The translations under genes and the position numbers were made by a program. Shown here piece by piece: positions 34,153 through 41,795 of a DNA stretch of 41,795 bases. The notes beneath the pieces are model-generated. The model ran no database searches and was not told the origin of the DNA. It saw only the letters and a program-made list of their open reading frames with translations. Numbering within the stretch: the stretch's first letter is position 1; each line of letters starts with the position of its first letter. Origin of the DNA: Halioglobus sp. (GTDB lineage Bacteria > Pseudomonadota > Gammaproteobacteria > Pseudomonadales > Halieaceae); contig JABSPW010000010.1 of the NCBI GenBank assembly GCA_013214285.1, positions 1 through 41,795 on the forward strand. Direction: 5' to 3'.

Positions 34153-34557
34153 TTAACGGGTTGGTACAAAGTAGGGCAGCGTGATCTCGTCAGTGATCTC
34201 GCGAAATTCAACGCACACAGGCATATTGACGTGAACGTCCTCGACAGGACAGCCGAGTACGTTCGACAGCATATGCCAACCCTCCTCCAACTCGATGATG
34301 GCGACCACGTAAGGCACCTCAAACTGTGGCCGCGGCGCCCGGTGCACGGTAGTGTGAGAATACACTTTGCCTTTGCCGCTGCAGTCCAGCCAGTTCAGGT
34401 CATTCGACTGACAATGTGTACAGCAGGGCTGTGGAATAAATACACAGGTCTTGCACCGTTGACACTGCTGCACTCTCAGTATGCCCTCGCGGCAGCCGTT
34501 CCAATGAGGCTCCGATAGTGCCGTCGGCCGTGGCAGGGGTATCACGTCGTTCGCCAT
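34153..34557 (-). CDS. DUF35/OB-fold zinc-ribbon protein
   Basis: A 134-residue protein with a rubredoxin-like zinc ribbon (C32-x-x-C35 and C46-x-x-C49, with C45 and C38 beside them) followed by an OB-fold acyl-CoA-binding domain (about 58-131; GKVYSHTTVHRAP). Such proteins pair with SCP2-thiolase-like aldolases, as ChsH2 does with Ltp2 in steroid side-chain degradation. The start codon overlaps the stop of the thiolase-like gene in TGATG, so the two are translationally coupled and likely one complex. Confidence 0.92.
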   Translation of the reverse strand: MANDVIPLPRPTALSEPHWNGCREGILRVQQCQRCKTCVFIPQPCCTHCQSNDLNWLDCSGKGKVYSHTTVHRAPRPQFEVPYVVAIIELEEGWHMLSNVLGCPVEDVHVNMPVCVEFREITDEITLPYFVPTR

Positions 34558-35711
34558 CAGGACGGGACCTCCGTGCCCAGCAGCAGGACATCAGTGAACA
34601 ATGCGCCCGACCCGCCATTGCTGGTCAGTGCAACCTTGGCATCTTTCACAGTGAGTTCCTCTGGATATTCACCACGCAGCTGCTGCACGGCGCTGATGGG
34701 TTTTTGGATTAGTTGTGCGAGTCCGGCATGACTAAAAGACATCAGGCCACCATTGGTGACCATTGGGAAGCGCCCGTCCATTCGCAGGTGGCCTTCCATC
34801 ACAAAGTCACCGCCCTCGCCCAGACTGCAGAAACCGAAAACCTCCAGTTGGCGAATGATTTCGAAGGAGAATGGATCGTAAATTTCCAACACATCCACGT
34901 CGGTGGGGTGCAGTCCTGCCTGGCTGAATGTCTGCTTCGCGGCTCGTCTGCCGACATCACCGTACTTGTCCCAGACTGGCGCGGTAACATAGGCCATGCC
35001 TTGTTTGTCTGTGCCGCCCCCGAGTAGATAGACAGGCTGCACATCGAGATCCCGTGCACGGGCTGCCGAGGTCAGTATCAGTGCAGCTCCTCCTTCGGAG
35101 GTCATCGCGCAGTCAAGCAAACGGAAGGGCTCGGCGATCATGCGCGAATTGAGCACATCCTGCGGTGTCACAAATTTGCCGTAGTGGCAAGCCGCTGGAT
35201 GCCTTGCGCCGTTGTTGCGAATTGTGGCTGCTATTTCGGCGAACTGTTCTTCGGTTGTGCCGTACAGGTGCATATGTCGCCGGGCCATCAGCGCAAACTC
35301 CGCTGGTGTGAACAGCCCCCAGCATTCTACAAACTCGTTGGTGGGACGTGTCCATGGCGCAGTTTTCTTGCGCTCCCGGTGCGCACTCACCTGCGCCGTG
35401 GCGATAATCGCCGTCTCGCAGAGGCCTGCGTTGATAGCGAGTGCCGCCTCGATGATGGCGGGAATGCCGATATCGCTGCCAGTCCAGCCTGGACGGGCGC
35501 CAAACAACATGACGGATTGTCGCGAGGTGAAGCGCTGGGTAGAGGAGGTGACATTGAAGCCGTCCACCTCCGCAATCCGCATACCCGCAGAGTGTAATGC
35601 GCCCTGCACAGCGTTGAGCAGCACATCAATCTCATTAGACTGTAGTTGTTTAGCCTGTGGCGTATTGTAAGCGCCGACAATGGCAATCTGCTGCAGCGGC
35701 GATCCGCTCAT
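34557..35711 (-). CDS. Thiolase-fold protein of the SCP2-thiolase/Ltp2 kind
   Basis: A 384-residue thiolase-superfamily protein. The usual nucleophilic cysteine is not found: the segment that should hold it (about 74-84, WTGSDIGIP) has none. The second half carries LEIYDPFSFEIIRQL (275-289) with Y278, FGFCSLGEGG (292-301) and NGGLMSFSHAG (320-330) with H328. This matches aldolases such as Ltp2 that cleave steroid side-chain CoA thioesters rather than true thiolases. A DUF35 protein follows with overlapping codons, the normal partner. The reaction would be retro-aldol cleavage of a beta-hydroxyacyl-CoA formed after the acyl-CoA dehydrogenase and a hydratase; none of the steps is proven here. 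Its ATG overlaps the upstream amidohydrolase stop by 4 bp. Confidence 0.85.
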   Translation of the reverse strand: MSGSPLQQIAIVGAYNTPQAKQLQSNEIDVLLNAVQGALHSAGMRIAEVDGFNVTSSTQRFTSRQSVMLFGARPGWTGSDIGIPAIIEAALAINAGLCETAIIATAQVSAHRERKKTAPWTRPTNEFVECWGLFTPAEFALMARRHMHLYGTTEEQFAEIAATIRNNGARHPAACHYGKFVTPQDVLNSRMIAEPFRLLDCAMTSEGGAALILTSAARARDLDVQPVYLLGGGTDKQGMAYVTAPVWDKYGDVGRRAAKQTFSQAGLHPTDVDVLEIYDPFSFEIIRQLEVFGFCSLGEGGDFVMEGHLRMDGRFPMVTNGGLMSFSHAGLAQLIQKPISAVQQLRGEYPEELTVKDAKVALTSNGGSGALFTDVLLLGTEVPS

Positions 35712-36820
35712 GCAGCGGACAGTCCGTAGAGCGCCGCCGCGTTGTTGTGTAGGATTTTCTGTTGTTCGGCCGGTGTCATGCCGTCGGTAACTGCGGCCAT
35801 GACCTGCCGTGAGTCGGGATAGGTACCGTCACTGTGGGGGAAGTCCGTGGCCCACATCACTCGGTCAAGGTTCAGGCCATCCTTGACCTGTTTCACGCTG
35901 TAATCGTCCTGGAAGGTAACGAAAATATTCCTGTCAAAATAGGTGCTGGGTGCCTGCTGCAGTGTCTCTGCGCGCAGGTGGAAGCGGTGTCTATCGTAGG
36001 CGTGATCCATACGAAACTTGAAATGGGGCACCCAGCCCGCGTCAGATTCCACACAGACAACCTGCAGCGCCGGGTGACGATCGAAGACCCCGCCCAGAAT
36101 CATCATCATTATGATGTTTTGCAGCCCTCTGACGGTGACGATCTGGTGAACCAGCTTCGATCCGCGCACACGCTCCAGAATGCCGTCCTTCGTGGTCAGG
36201 ATGTGAAAGCTGACCGGCATTTGTAGCTCCACACAGAGTCGCCAGAACTCGTCGTAACAGGCATGGTCGTAATCTTCTACCTCCGGGTCGCCAGGTAACA
36301 TGACCCCTCGGAAGCCGAGGGCATGCGCCGATTTCAACTCCGCTACGGCTTCCTCTGGCGTGCGCATGGAGATGATTGGAATGCCGATGAGACGCTGCTT
36401 ATCCGTATCGCAGAAGGCTCCCAGCCAGCGGTTATAGGCTTCGAAGCAGGCTTTCTTATAATTGACGTCAGGGTGATTACACAACACCATGCCAAGGCTC
36501 GGGTAGAGCACTTCCGCAGCGATCCCTTCTTCGTCCTGAATTTTCAGTCGCGCCCTGGGGTCGTGCCCCGCCGGATGCAGCTCGTCCCAATCCACCGGCT
36601 CGGCGAAACGCTCTGGTGGGCGCCCAGCGGTGCAAATGATGCCCATCGGGACTTTGATGCCAAGATCGGCAATCTCAAGAATCGCGCCGCGTTTTTCGTC
36701 GAAAATTGCCCGTGGTCGTTTGTCCTCAAAAGCAGGGTCAATCTCGCGAAAGCAGTCCTCGGTTTCGGAGATGTGAGAGTCCGCCGATATGGCGGCCATT
36801 GTTGCCATTTTATGTACCAT
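35708..36820 (-). CDS. Amidohydrolase-family (PF04909) protein
   Basis: A 370-residue member of the same TIM-barrel group as the product of 32755-33981. After the ATG at 36820 comes MATMAAISADSHISET with the D-x-H metal motif, later MPVSFHI, then VVCVESDAGWVPHF and MWATDFPHSDGTYP near the end. A Shine-Dalgarno AGAGGTGATC directly precedes ATG 36820; the frame could also start nine residues earlier at 36847. It is the first gene of the coupled trio with the thiolase-like and DUF35 genes (4-bp ATGA overlap). It may hydrate or hydrolyse an intermediate, or decarboxylate it, before aldol cleavage. It is divergent from the CoA-transferase gene. Confidence 0.88.
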   Translation of the reverse strand: MVHKMATMAAISADSHISETEDCFREIDPAFEDKRPRAIFDEKRGAILEIADLGIKVPMGIICTAGRPPERFAEPVDWDELHPAGHDPRARLKIQDEEGIAAEVLYPSLGMVLCNHPDVNYKKACFEAYNRWLGAFCDTDKQRLIGIPIISMRTPEEAVAELKSAHALGFRGVMLPGDPEVEDYDHACYDEFWRLCVELQMPVSFHILTTKDGILERVRGSKLVHQIVTVRGLQNIIMMMILGGVFDRHPALQVVCVESDAGWVPHFKFRMDHAYDRHRFHLRAETLQQAPSTYFDRNIFVTFQDDYSVKQVKDGLNLDRVMWATDFPHSDGTYPDSRQVMAAVTDGMTPAEQQKILHNNAAALYGLSAA

Positions 36821-36976
36821 GATCACCTCTGTTTCCGCCTTCAACAAATGCGGTTAAGCGCAGTCAGCTCGCCTAAGGCGGGGAGGCGTCAACCGCGATA
36901 GCGCTGCATTCTGCAACTATCCCGTGCCGGGGGCAGCCATCGCAGAAAAGCCTGTTATATGCCAAGTGTCTTGGAA

Positions 36977-36988
36977 TAGTGTACACTA
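36977..36988. promoter_or_regulatory. Perfect 12-bp palindrome in a divergent promoter region
   Basis: TAGTGTACACTA is its own reverse complement and sits in the 243-bp spacer (36821-37063) between the amidohydrolase trio (-) and the CoA transferase gene (+). Such dyads often bind TetR- or GntR-type dimers. No regulator gene is adjacent. An AT-rich stretch (ATAACGAAAATTTAATAACG) lies to its right and could hold the rightward promoter. Confidence 0.5.
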
Positions 36989-37063
36989 AGCGAGCGCAAT
37001 TGCATGAAATAACGAAAATTTAATAACGTCCCGAATACACTCCAATCGCGAGGAAATTCGCCC

Positions 37064-39454
37064 ATGCTGCATGGCCTCACTGATCTTCGCGTCATTGATT
37101 TCTCTGACAGCATCGCTGGCAGCTATGCGTCGAAACTGCTTGCTGATGCGGGCGCACAGATCATTAAGGTCGAGCCTGAACACGGTGATGCCATGCGCCG
37201 CTGGTCGGAGCAGTACTTTCGTACCGGCGAGTTGCACGGCTCGGATGACGGTGCGCTGTTTCATTTCCTGAACACATCCAAGCATTCCATTATCGGCGAA
37301 ATTGGCGATCCTACCGTTAGCGAGTTGCTCGCCGGTGCAGATATTGTAATCAATAACTTTCCCCCGGGTGCGCTGGATGTAGAACAATTTTGTCGGGATT
37401 ATCCGGCCGTGGTGTTATTGTCGATCACCCCTTGGGGTCACAGCGGTCCTTACCGAGATCGCCCTTCGACAGAATTCATTTTGCAGGCAGAGTCCGGCTC
37501 CCTCTCACTCCGAGGGCTGCGGGAGCAGCCCCCGGTCATGGCGGGAGGCCGTATTACCGAGTGGGTAGGGGGCACTTATGCTGCGGTGGCAGCCCTCGCG
37601 GCGGTGCGCACAGCGCGGCATTGTGGCCTGGGAGATCACATCGATTTTTCCTTGCTGGAGGTGATGAATATCGCGGGCACCAGCTATGCTGATCTGACGG
37701 CCAGTCTCGCTGGTCGACCCGAGATCAAAGGCGCCGTGCGGACTGTTGAGGTCCCCTCTATTGAGCCGACCAAGGATGGCTGGGTGGGTTTTAATACCAA
37801 CTCCAATCAGCAGTACACCGATTTTCTTGTCTTAATCGAGCGCACGGATCTGCTGGCTGACGAGGCGCTGGCTAATATGTTTGTCCGCAGTGCGCGCATG
37901 GATGAGTGGAACGGTATTGTCCGCGAGTGGACGCAGCAGAAGACCACGGCGGAGATCGTCGAGGCCGCTGCGCTGTTGCGCATCCCTGTCGCGCCAGTCA
38001 ATAACGGCGCAACGGTGCTGCAGCACGAGCACTTCCTCGCCAGGGGCGTTTTCGTGGACAACCCGAGCGGCGGATTTAAACAGCCGAGGCCGCCCTACTC
38101 GCTCAATGGGCAGCCACCGGGAATACTGCGCAAAGCGCCCGCGCTTGGTGAGCACAATGGATCGATTGCCCCGCGAGCAAGCCGGATGCGAGGCGAGGTC
38201 TCGGGCAGCGTGGATCTGCCTCTGGCGGGTATTCGCGTGCTGGATGCGACTGCCTGGTGGGCCGGGCCTTCTGCCACTCAAATGCTGGCGCATCTGGGCG
38301 CCGAGGTGATTCATCTTGAGGCCATACAGCGGCCAGACGGGATGCGTATGATGGGTGGTCGTTTTATGCATAAGGCCCAGTGGTGGGAGTACAGCGGTAT
38401 GTATCTGGGGGCGAACACCAACAAACAGGGCCTGACCCTAGACCTGGACCAGAAGGAGGGCGTCGCAACCGCGAAAGCGTTGATAGCGCAATGTGATGTG
38501 TTTGTCGAGAACTACTCACCACGAGTGATTGAGAAGTTTGGTCTGGGCTGGGACACGGTGCGAACGCTTAATCCACGCACTTCGCTGGTACGTATGCCAG
38601 CTTTTGGTCTGGATGGACCCTGGCGGGACCACGTCGGCTTTGCTCAGACGATGGAACAGATCACTGGTATGGCGTGGCTGACGGGCTTTGAGGACGATCA
38701 ACCGCGTATCCAGCGCGGCCCCTGTGACCCCCTTGCCGGCATGCATGCCGCTTTTGCGACCTTGGTAGCGCTTGAGGAACGGGAAAAAACCGGCAAGGGT
38801 AGTTTCCTTGAGTGCCCTATGGTGGAGGGTGCACTCAATGCGGCTGCCGAGCAGGTTGTTGAGTACAGCGCGTATGGCAACGTGATGCAGCGCGAGGGTA
38901 ATCGCTGTGCTCAAGCCGCGCCGCAGGGGCTCTACCCCTGCCAGGGCCATAGTCTCGAGGCAGAGCAGTGGCTAGCGTTATCGGTAGAAACCGAGACGCA
39001 GTGGCAAGCCCTGCGCCATTATTTGGGGAACCCGGCACGGCTGGCTGAGCACCAGTACCAGACTCGACCTGGCCGAATTCGCCACCACCAGGAGTTGGAT
39101 GAACTGCTCGCACGCCTGTTCGAAGAGCGCCCGCTAAAGGATACCGTAGAGGGCCTAGCGGCCTGTGGTGTGCCTGCTGGCTGTGTTCGCCCCGGCGTTG
39201 CGACCTTCGATCACCCCCAGCTGCAGGCGCGGGGCTTCTATGAGCGGGTGGCCCACCCGGTTGTGGGTGAACACTACTGTGTCACTACGCCATTTACCTC
39301 TCGCCATGTGGGTAGCTGGATTCGGCGGCCTGCGCCGATGATTGGCGAGGACAATCATGCTGTTCTGCGCTCGGTACTCGGCTATAGCGATGCTGAGATT
39401 GACCGGCTAGAGCAAATGGAAGTCATCGGCACACGACCCAAGGGACTGAGCTAG
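37064..39454 (+). CDS. Double-domain family III CoA transferase (CaiB/BaiF)
   Basis: A 796-residue fusion of two family III CoA-transferase units, about 1-375 and 384-796. Each unit begins with a nucleotide-like motif (LTDLRVIDFSDSIAG and LAGIRVLDATAWWAG). The family's catalytic Asp lies in a block ending with GLLAAL-like residues. In the second unit D555 is in RGPCDPLAGMHAAFATLVAL. In the first, the equivalent position is E166 (RITEWVGGTYAAVAAL), a Glu instead of Asp, so the first half may be impaired. Known two-domain members act as single-chain versions of the interlocked dimer. The role is to move CoA onto an acid. It is preceded by GAGGAAATTCGCCC before ATG 37064 and lies 107 bp upstream of the carotenoid-oxygenase gene. 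Confidence 0.9.
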   Translation: MLHGLTDLRVIDFSDSIAGSYASKLLADAGAQIIKVEPEHGDAMRRWSEQYFRTGELHGSDDGALFHFLNTSKHSIIGEIGDPTVSELLAGADIVINNFPPGALDVEQFCRDYPAVVLLSITPWGHSGPYRDRPSTEFILQAESGSLSLRGLREQPPVMAGGRITEWVGGTYAAVAALAAVRTARHCGLGDHIDFSLLEVMNIAGTSYADLTASLAGRPEIKGAVRTVEVPSIEPTKDGWVGFNTNSNQQYTDFLVLIERTDLLADEALANMFVRSARMDEWNGIVREWTQQKTTAEIVEAAALLRIPVAPVNNGATVLQHEHFLARGVFVDNPSGGFKQPRPPYSLNGQPPGILRKAPALGEHNGSIAPRASRMRGEVSGSVDLPLAGIRVLDATAWWAGPSATQMLAHLGAEVIHLEAIQRPDGMRMMGGRFMHKAQWWEYSGMYLGANTNKQGLTLDLDQKEGVATAKALIAQCDVFVENYSPRVIEKFGLGWDTVRTLNPRTSLVRMPAFGLDGPWRDHVGFAQTMEQITGMAWLTGFEDDQPRIQRGPCDPLAGMHAAFATLVALEEREKTGKGSFLECPMVEGALNAAAEQVVEYSAYGNVMQREGNRCAQAAPQGLYPCQGHSLEAEQWLALSVETETQWQALRHYLGNPARLAEHQYQTRPGRIRHHQELDELLARLFEERPLKDTVEGLAACGVPAGCVRPGVATFDHPQLQARGFYERVAHPVVGEHYCVTTPFTSRHVGSWIRRPAPMIGEDNHAVLRSVLGYSDAEIDRLEQMEVIGTRPKGLS

Positions 39455-39561
39455 ACTAAAACAAAGGCGATCGGAGGTGGCCAGGTTGGTGGCGGCGGGC
39501 GTATGATCTGCAGTGCCGACAAGCGAAGCCTGCGGCCACCCTGAAATCCAGGAGAGCGCTG

Positions 39562-40965
39562 ATGACACAACCGTTTCCAGACAATACGTTTCTCAGTGGG
39601 CCGATGGCGCCCTCTGGCATCGAATGCGACGCGCCGGACTTAGTTGTGGAGGGCGAACTGCCCGTCGACTTGCAGGGGGTGTACTTCCGCAATGGTCCTG
39701 ATCCTCTGTATCCGCCGCGGAAAGGCGAGCAATATCACTGGTTCCATGGTGACGGCATGATCCAGCGCTTCGAGTTTAGGGGCGGTCGTGTAGCCTGGCG
39801 CAATCGCTGGGTGCGTACCGAAAAATATGAACTTGAGCGTGCAGCCGGGGAGTCCCTGTTTGGTGTTCTGGGTAACCCGATGACGGCTGATCCGTCAGTT
39901 GCCGACAAGCACTACAACACAGCGAACACGCATGTCATCTACCACGGGAATCGACTATTGGCGTTGATGGAGGGCACCATCGCCGTGGAATTGGAGGCTG
40001 ACTCGTTGGCGACTGTCGGTAACTTTGACTTTGGGGGCAAGATAGATGGGCCCATTACTGCGCATCCCAAATTCGACCATCAGACCGGCGAAATGGTGTT
40101 TTTTGGTAACCAGGCCAAAGGGCAGTTCTCGGAATTCTTGCGACTGAACGTGGCGGACAGAGACGGTAATCTGACCAAGAATGAGATGATTCAGGGACCA
40201 TTCCCCTCCTTTGCGCACGATTTTTTTGTCACAGAAAAACACGTCGTCTTTCCTATTTATCCGCTCGTGTTTAATTTTGAGCGAGCAATTGAAGGCGGTG
40301 TTCCCATGGCTTGGGAGCCAGATCGTGGAGCACACCTCGGGGTCATGCCGCGCGACGGGACCGCGAACGATATCAGGTGGTTTGATATGGAAGCGCGCTG
40401 GAGTTTCCACATGGTGAATGCGTGGGACGAGGACGGCGGCATCAAAGTGGATATATGCGCCTCTAATGCGACCCAGTTTGCGCCCATGCTGGACGGCACG
40501 ATGGCCAGTGAATCCGATGGACTGTCGCCTCATCTGCGGCGCTGGACCATCGATCTAAAGGGCAATACGGATGCCGTTGGGGAAGAGATTCTCGATGATA
40601 TGGCCTGTGAGTTTCCCCGCACAGACGATCGCTTCATGACGCGATCGCATCGCCACGCCTACCTGGTTGGCTCTGAGCAGAAGCAACTGCTTTTCAACCG
40701 TCTTATTCATTACGATATGCTCACAGGCGCGCGCAAGGTTTGGGGAGATGGCCGCTATATGTTGGGTGAGCCGATTCTGGCACCGTGCAGCAGCACCAGT
40801 GACGAAGGTGACGGTTTTCTTTTGAATCTGGCTTTTGATACAACGACCGGCGTAAATGATCTGTTGGTTTTTGATGCGTCAGACATTGAGGCTGGGCCGG
40901 TCGCGAGGGCGCGCTTGCCCGTTCGAATACCCTCCGGCTTTCACGGTACCTGGGTGGGTGCCTGA
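39562..40965 (+). CDS. Carotenoid-oxygenase-family dioxygenase
   Basis: A 467-residue seven-bladed propeller non-heme iron enzyme of the RPE65/carotenoid cleavage dioxygenase family. It cleaves a C=C bond of carotenoids, apocarotenoids or lignin-type stilbenes. The four iron histidines are in place: H168 (GPITAHPK), H219 (SFAHDF), H283 (SFHMVNAW) and H461 (GFHGTW). NGPDPLYPP and HWFHGDGMI near residues 44-67 are the family's entry signature. AGGAGAG precedes ATG 39562. It sits downstream of the CoA transferase and converges with the TonB-dependent receptor gene with only 3 bp between the stops. This and the neighbours point to an isoprenoid or aromatic polyene substrate. Confidence 0.93.
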   Translation: MTQPFPDNTFLSGPMAPSGIECDAPDLVVEGELPVDLQGVYFRNGPDPLYPPRKGEQYHWFHGDGMIQRFEFRGGRVAWRNRWVRTEKYELERAAGESLFGVLGNPMTADPSVADKHYNTANTHVIYHGNRLLALMEGTIAVELEADSLATVGNFDFGGKIDGPITAHPKFDHQTGEMVFFGNQAKGQFSEFLRLNVADRDGNLTKNEMIQGPFPSFAHDFFVTEKHVVFPIYPLVFNFERAIEGGVPMAWEPDRGAHLGVMPRDGTANDIRWFDMEARWSFHMVNAWDEDGGIKVDICASNATQFAPMLDGTMASESDGLSPHLRRWTIDLKGNTDAVGEEILDDMACEFPRTDDRFMTRSHRHAYLVGSEQKQLLFNRLIHYDMLTGARKVWGDGRYMLGEPILAPCSSTSDEGDGFLLNLAFDTTTGVNDLLVFDASDIEAGPVARARLPVRIPSGFHGTWVGA

Positions 40966-40968
40966 CGT

Positions 40969-41795
40969 TCAGTCAGCGCCGAATCGGTAGATCAGATCGA
41001 TGCCGTAGGTGCGCGGAGGGGCATAGCCGATACCCATCGTTCGCGCCACCTCAACCGTCGGTATGATCGTCTGTAAGTGGTTGTCCTTGTCGGTAATATT
41101 CTTACACCAGGCGATGACGGTTGTGCGGTCATCTGGAAGGTCCCAGGCTACTCGCGCATCGTAGAATGTCTCCGCGGGTATGGTTACCTCCTCTTCGACA
41201 AGGAAGCTAGCACGGTCGAAGCCACCATAAATGTCGTCTGAGTAGCGAATTACAAGGGTCGGTGTGAAGTTTCCCCAAGAGGGTGTTGACATACGGTAGT
41301 CTGCCGCCAGGTGAGCCGTCCACTTAGGCGCCCGCGGCATAGGTTCGTCAGCGCGGTCGATCTGGATCTGGTCACCGCTGTCCGGATCCGGGGCCTCTGC
41401 CAGGTACTCTTTGTACTCGGCATGCAGGTAGGCAATACTGCCTGATAGGCGCAGATTATCGGTGGGCAGCGCGGTATATTCGATTTCCACACCCCATATC
41501 TCTGCCTTACCCGCGTTCTCTATCGCTGGCAGTGGCACGCCTAGTGCGGGATCCGGCCGGGTGGTGGTTAGCTGGATGTCCCTGTAATCCTCGTAGAAAA
41601 TGGCAGTGTTGGCGCGAAGCCGTCGGGCAAAGCCGTCAACTTTGAAGCCTAGCTCGATCATGTCGACAGTCTCAGGTTTGTAGTTTTCCAGGTCGATAAT
41701 GCCGTCACCGTCGAAGTCTCCGTTACCGACCGCGACACCCCCTGAGCGAAATCCGGTACTATAGCTCAGGTAAGTCATGGCGTCGTCGAGGTGCA
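40969..41795 (-). CDS. TonB-dependent receptor, C-terminal part (5' end outside window)
   Basis: The C-terminal beta-barrel part of an outer-membrane receptor, open to the window edge at 41795 (the frame continues HLDDAMTYLSYSTGFRSGG). Strand pairs such as MIELGFKVDGFARRLRANTAIFYEDYRDIQL and GVEIEYTALPTDNLRLSGSIAYL are typical, and it ends with GIGYAPPRTYGIDLIYRFGAD. A loop near residues 19-28 of the visible portion (GNGDFDGDGIID) carries a D-x-D-x-D-G calcium-type motif found in marine receptor proteins. The plug and TonB box lie outside the window. It faces the degradation genes and may import their hydrophobic substrate. Confidence 0.92.
   Translation of the reverse strand, partial: HLDDAMTYLSYSTGFRSGGVAVGNGDFDGDGIIDLENYKPETVDMIELGFKVDGFARRLRANTAIFYEDYRDIQLTTTRPDPALGVPLPAIENAGKAEIWGVEIEYTALPTDNLRLSGSIAYLHAEYKEYLAEAPDPDSGDQIQIDRADEPMPRAPKWTAHLAADYRMSTPSWGNFTPTLVIRYSDDIYGGFDRASFLVEEEVTIPAETFYDARVAWDLPDDRTTVIAWCKNITDKDNHLQTIIPTVEVARTMGIGYAPPRTYGIDLIYRFGAD

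Noticed and set aside
1..41795. Mobile elements, tRNA genes and CRISPR arrays.
   Set aside because: No transposase, integrase, cloverleaf or regularly spaced repeat was recognised anywhere in the window.

Overview
The window (about 41.8 kb) looks like chromosomal DNA from a marine-type gammaproteobacterium, most likely of the Halieaceae/Spongiibacteraceae kind. This is inferred from the dacA-ybeD-lipB order, an FMN riboswitch of proteobacterial type, a TonB-dependent receptor with an Asp-rich loop, and many acyl-CoA, oxygenase and amidohydrolase genes like those of terpenoid or steroid degraders. No database search was possible. I saw no tRNA, rRNA, CRISPR array, integrase or transposase.

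Layout. 1-1525: a housekeeping block (C-terminal part of a D-Ala-D-Ala carboxypeptidase, YbeD, LipB), followed by a polytopic membrane protein in the place where lipA often lies. 3252-6434 (-): a large secreted fusion of cytochrome c, beta-propeller and DUF1080. 6654-9011 (+): an amidohydrolase-like protein, an SDR and a deazaflavin (F420)-type reductase. 9026-9740 (-): a riboswitch-controlled ribH. 10121-18371 (+): a DUF2452-like protein, a propeller protein with a CxxCH motif, a periplasmic PQQ dehydrogenase, a cytochrome P450 and a pair of acyl-CoA dehydrogenases. A 50-bp upstream element is repeated before the propeller gene and before the P450 gene, and may co-regulate the two transcription units.

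18389-23830 (-): a five-gene operon of exported pyrophosphatase, small TPR-like membrane protein, CotH/beta-helix protein, VTC polyphosphate polymerase and DUF4956 membrane protein, which looks like a phosphate/polyphosphate surface system. 24037-25060 holds a broken SGNH-hydrolase gene, followed by a gene-poor stretch.

25567-40965: a catabolic region. On the minus strand a 1277-residue fusion (FGGY kinase, 2-hydroxyacid dehydrogenase, SCP2, class II aldolase) is followed by a VOC protein and an acyl-CoA synthetase. It is divergent from a Rieske oxygenase and an amidohydrolase. Next come a translationally coupled amidohydrolase, thiolase-like and DUF35 trio resembling side-chain aldolases, a divergent double-domain CoA transferase, a carotenoid-oxygenase-family enzyme, and the C-terminal end of a TonB-dependent receptor that could import the substrate. 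Together these suggest uptake, oxidation, CoA activation, beta-oxidation and retro-aldol cleavage of a hydrophobic, perhaps isoprenoid or steroid-like, compound; the actual substrate cannot be read from the sequence. The most unusual item is the four-domain fusion at 27787-31620.
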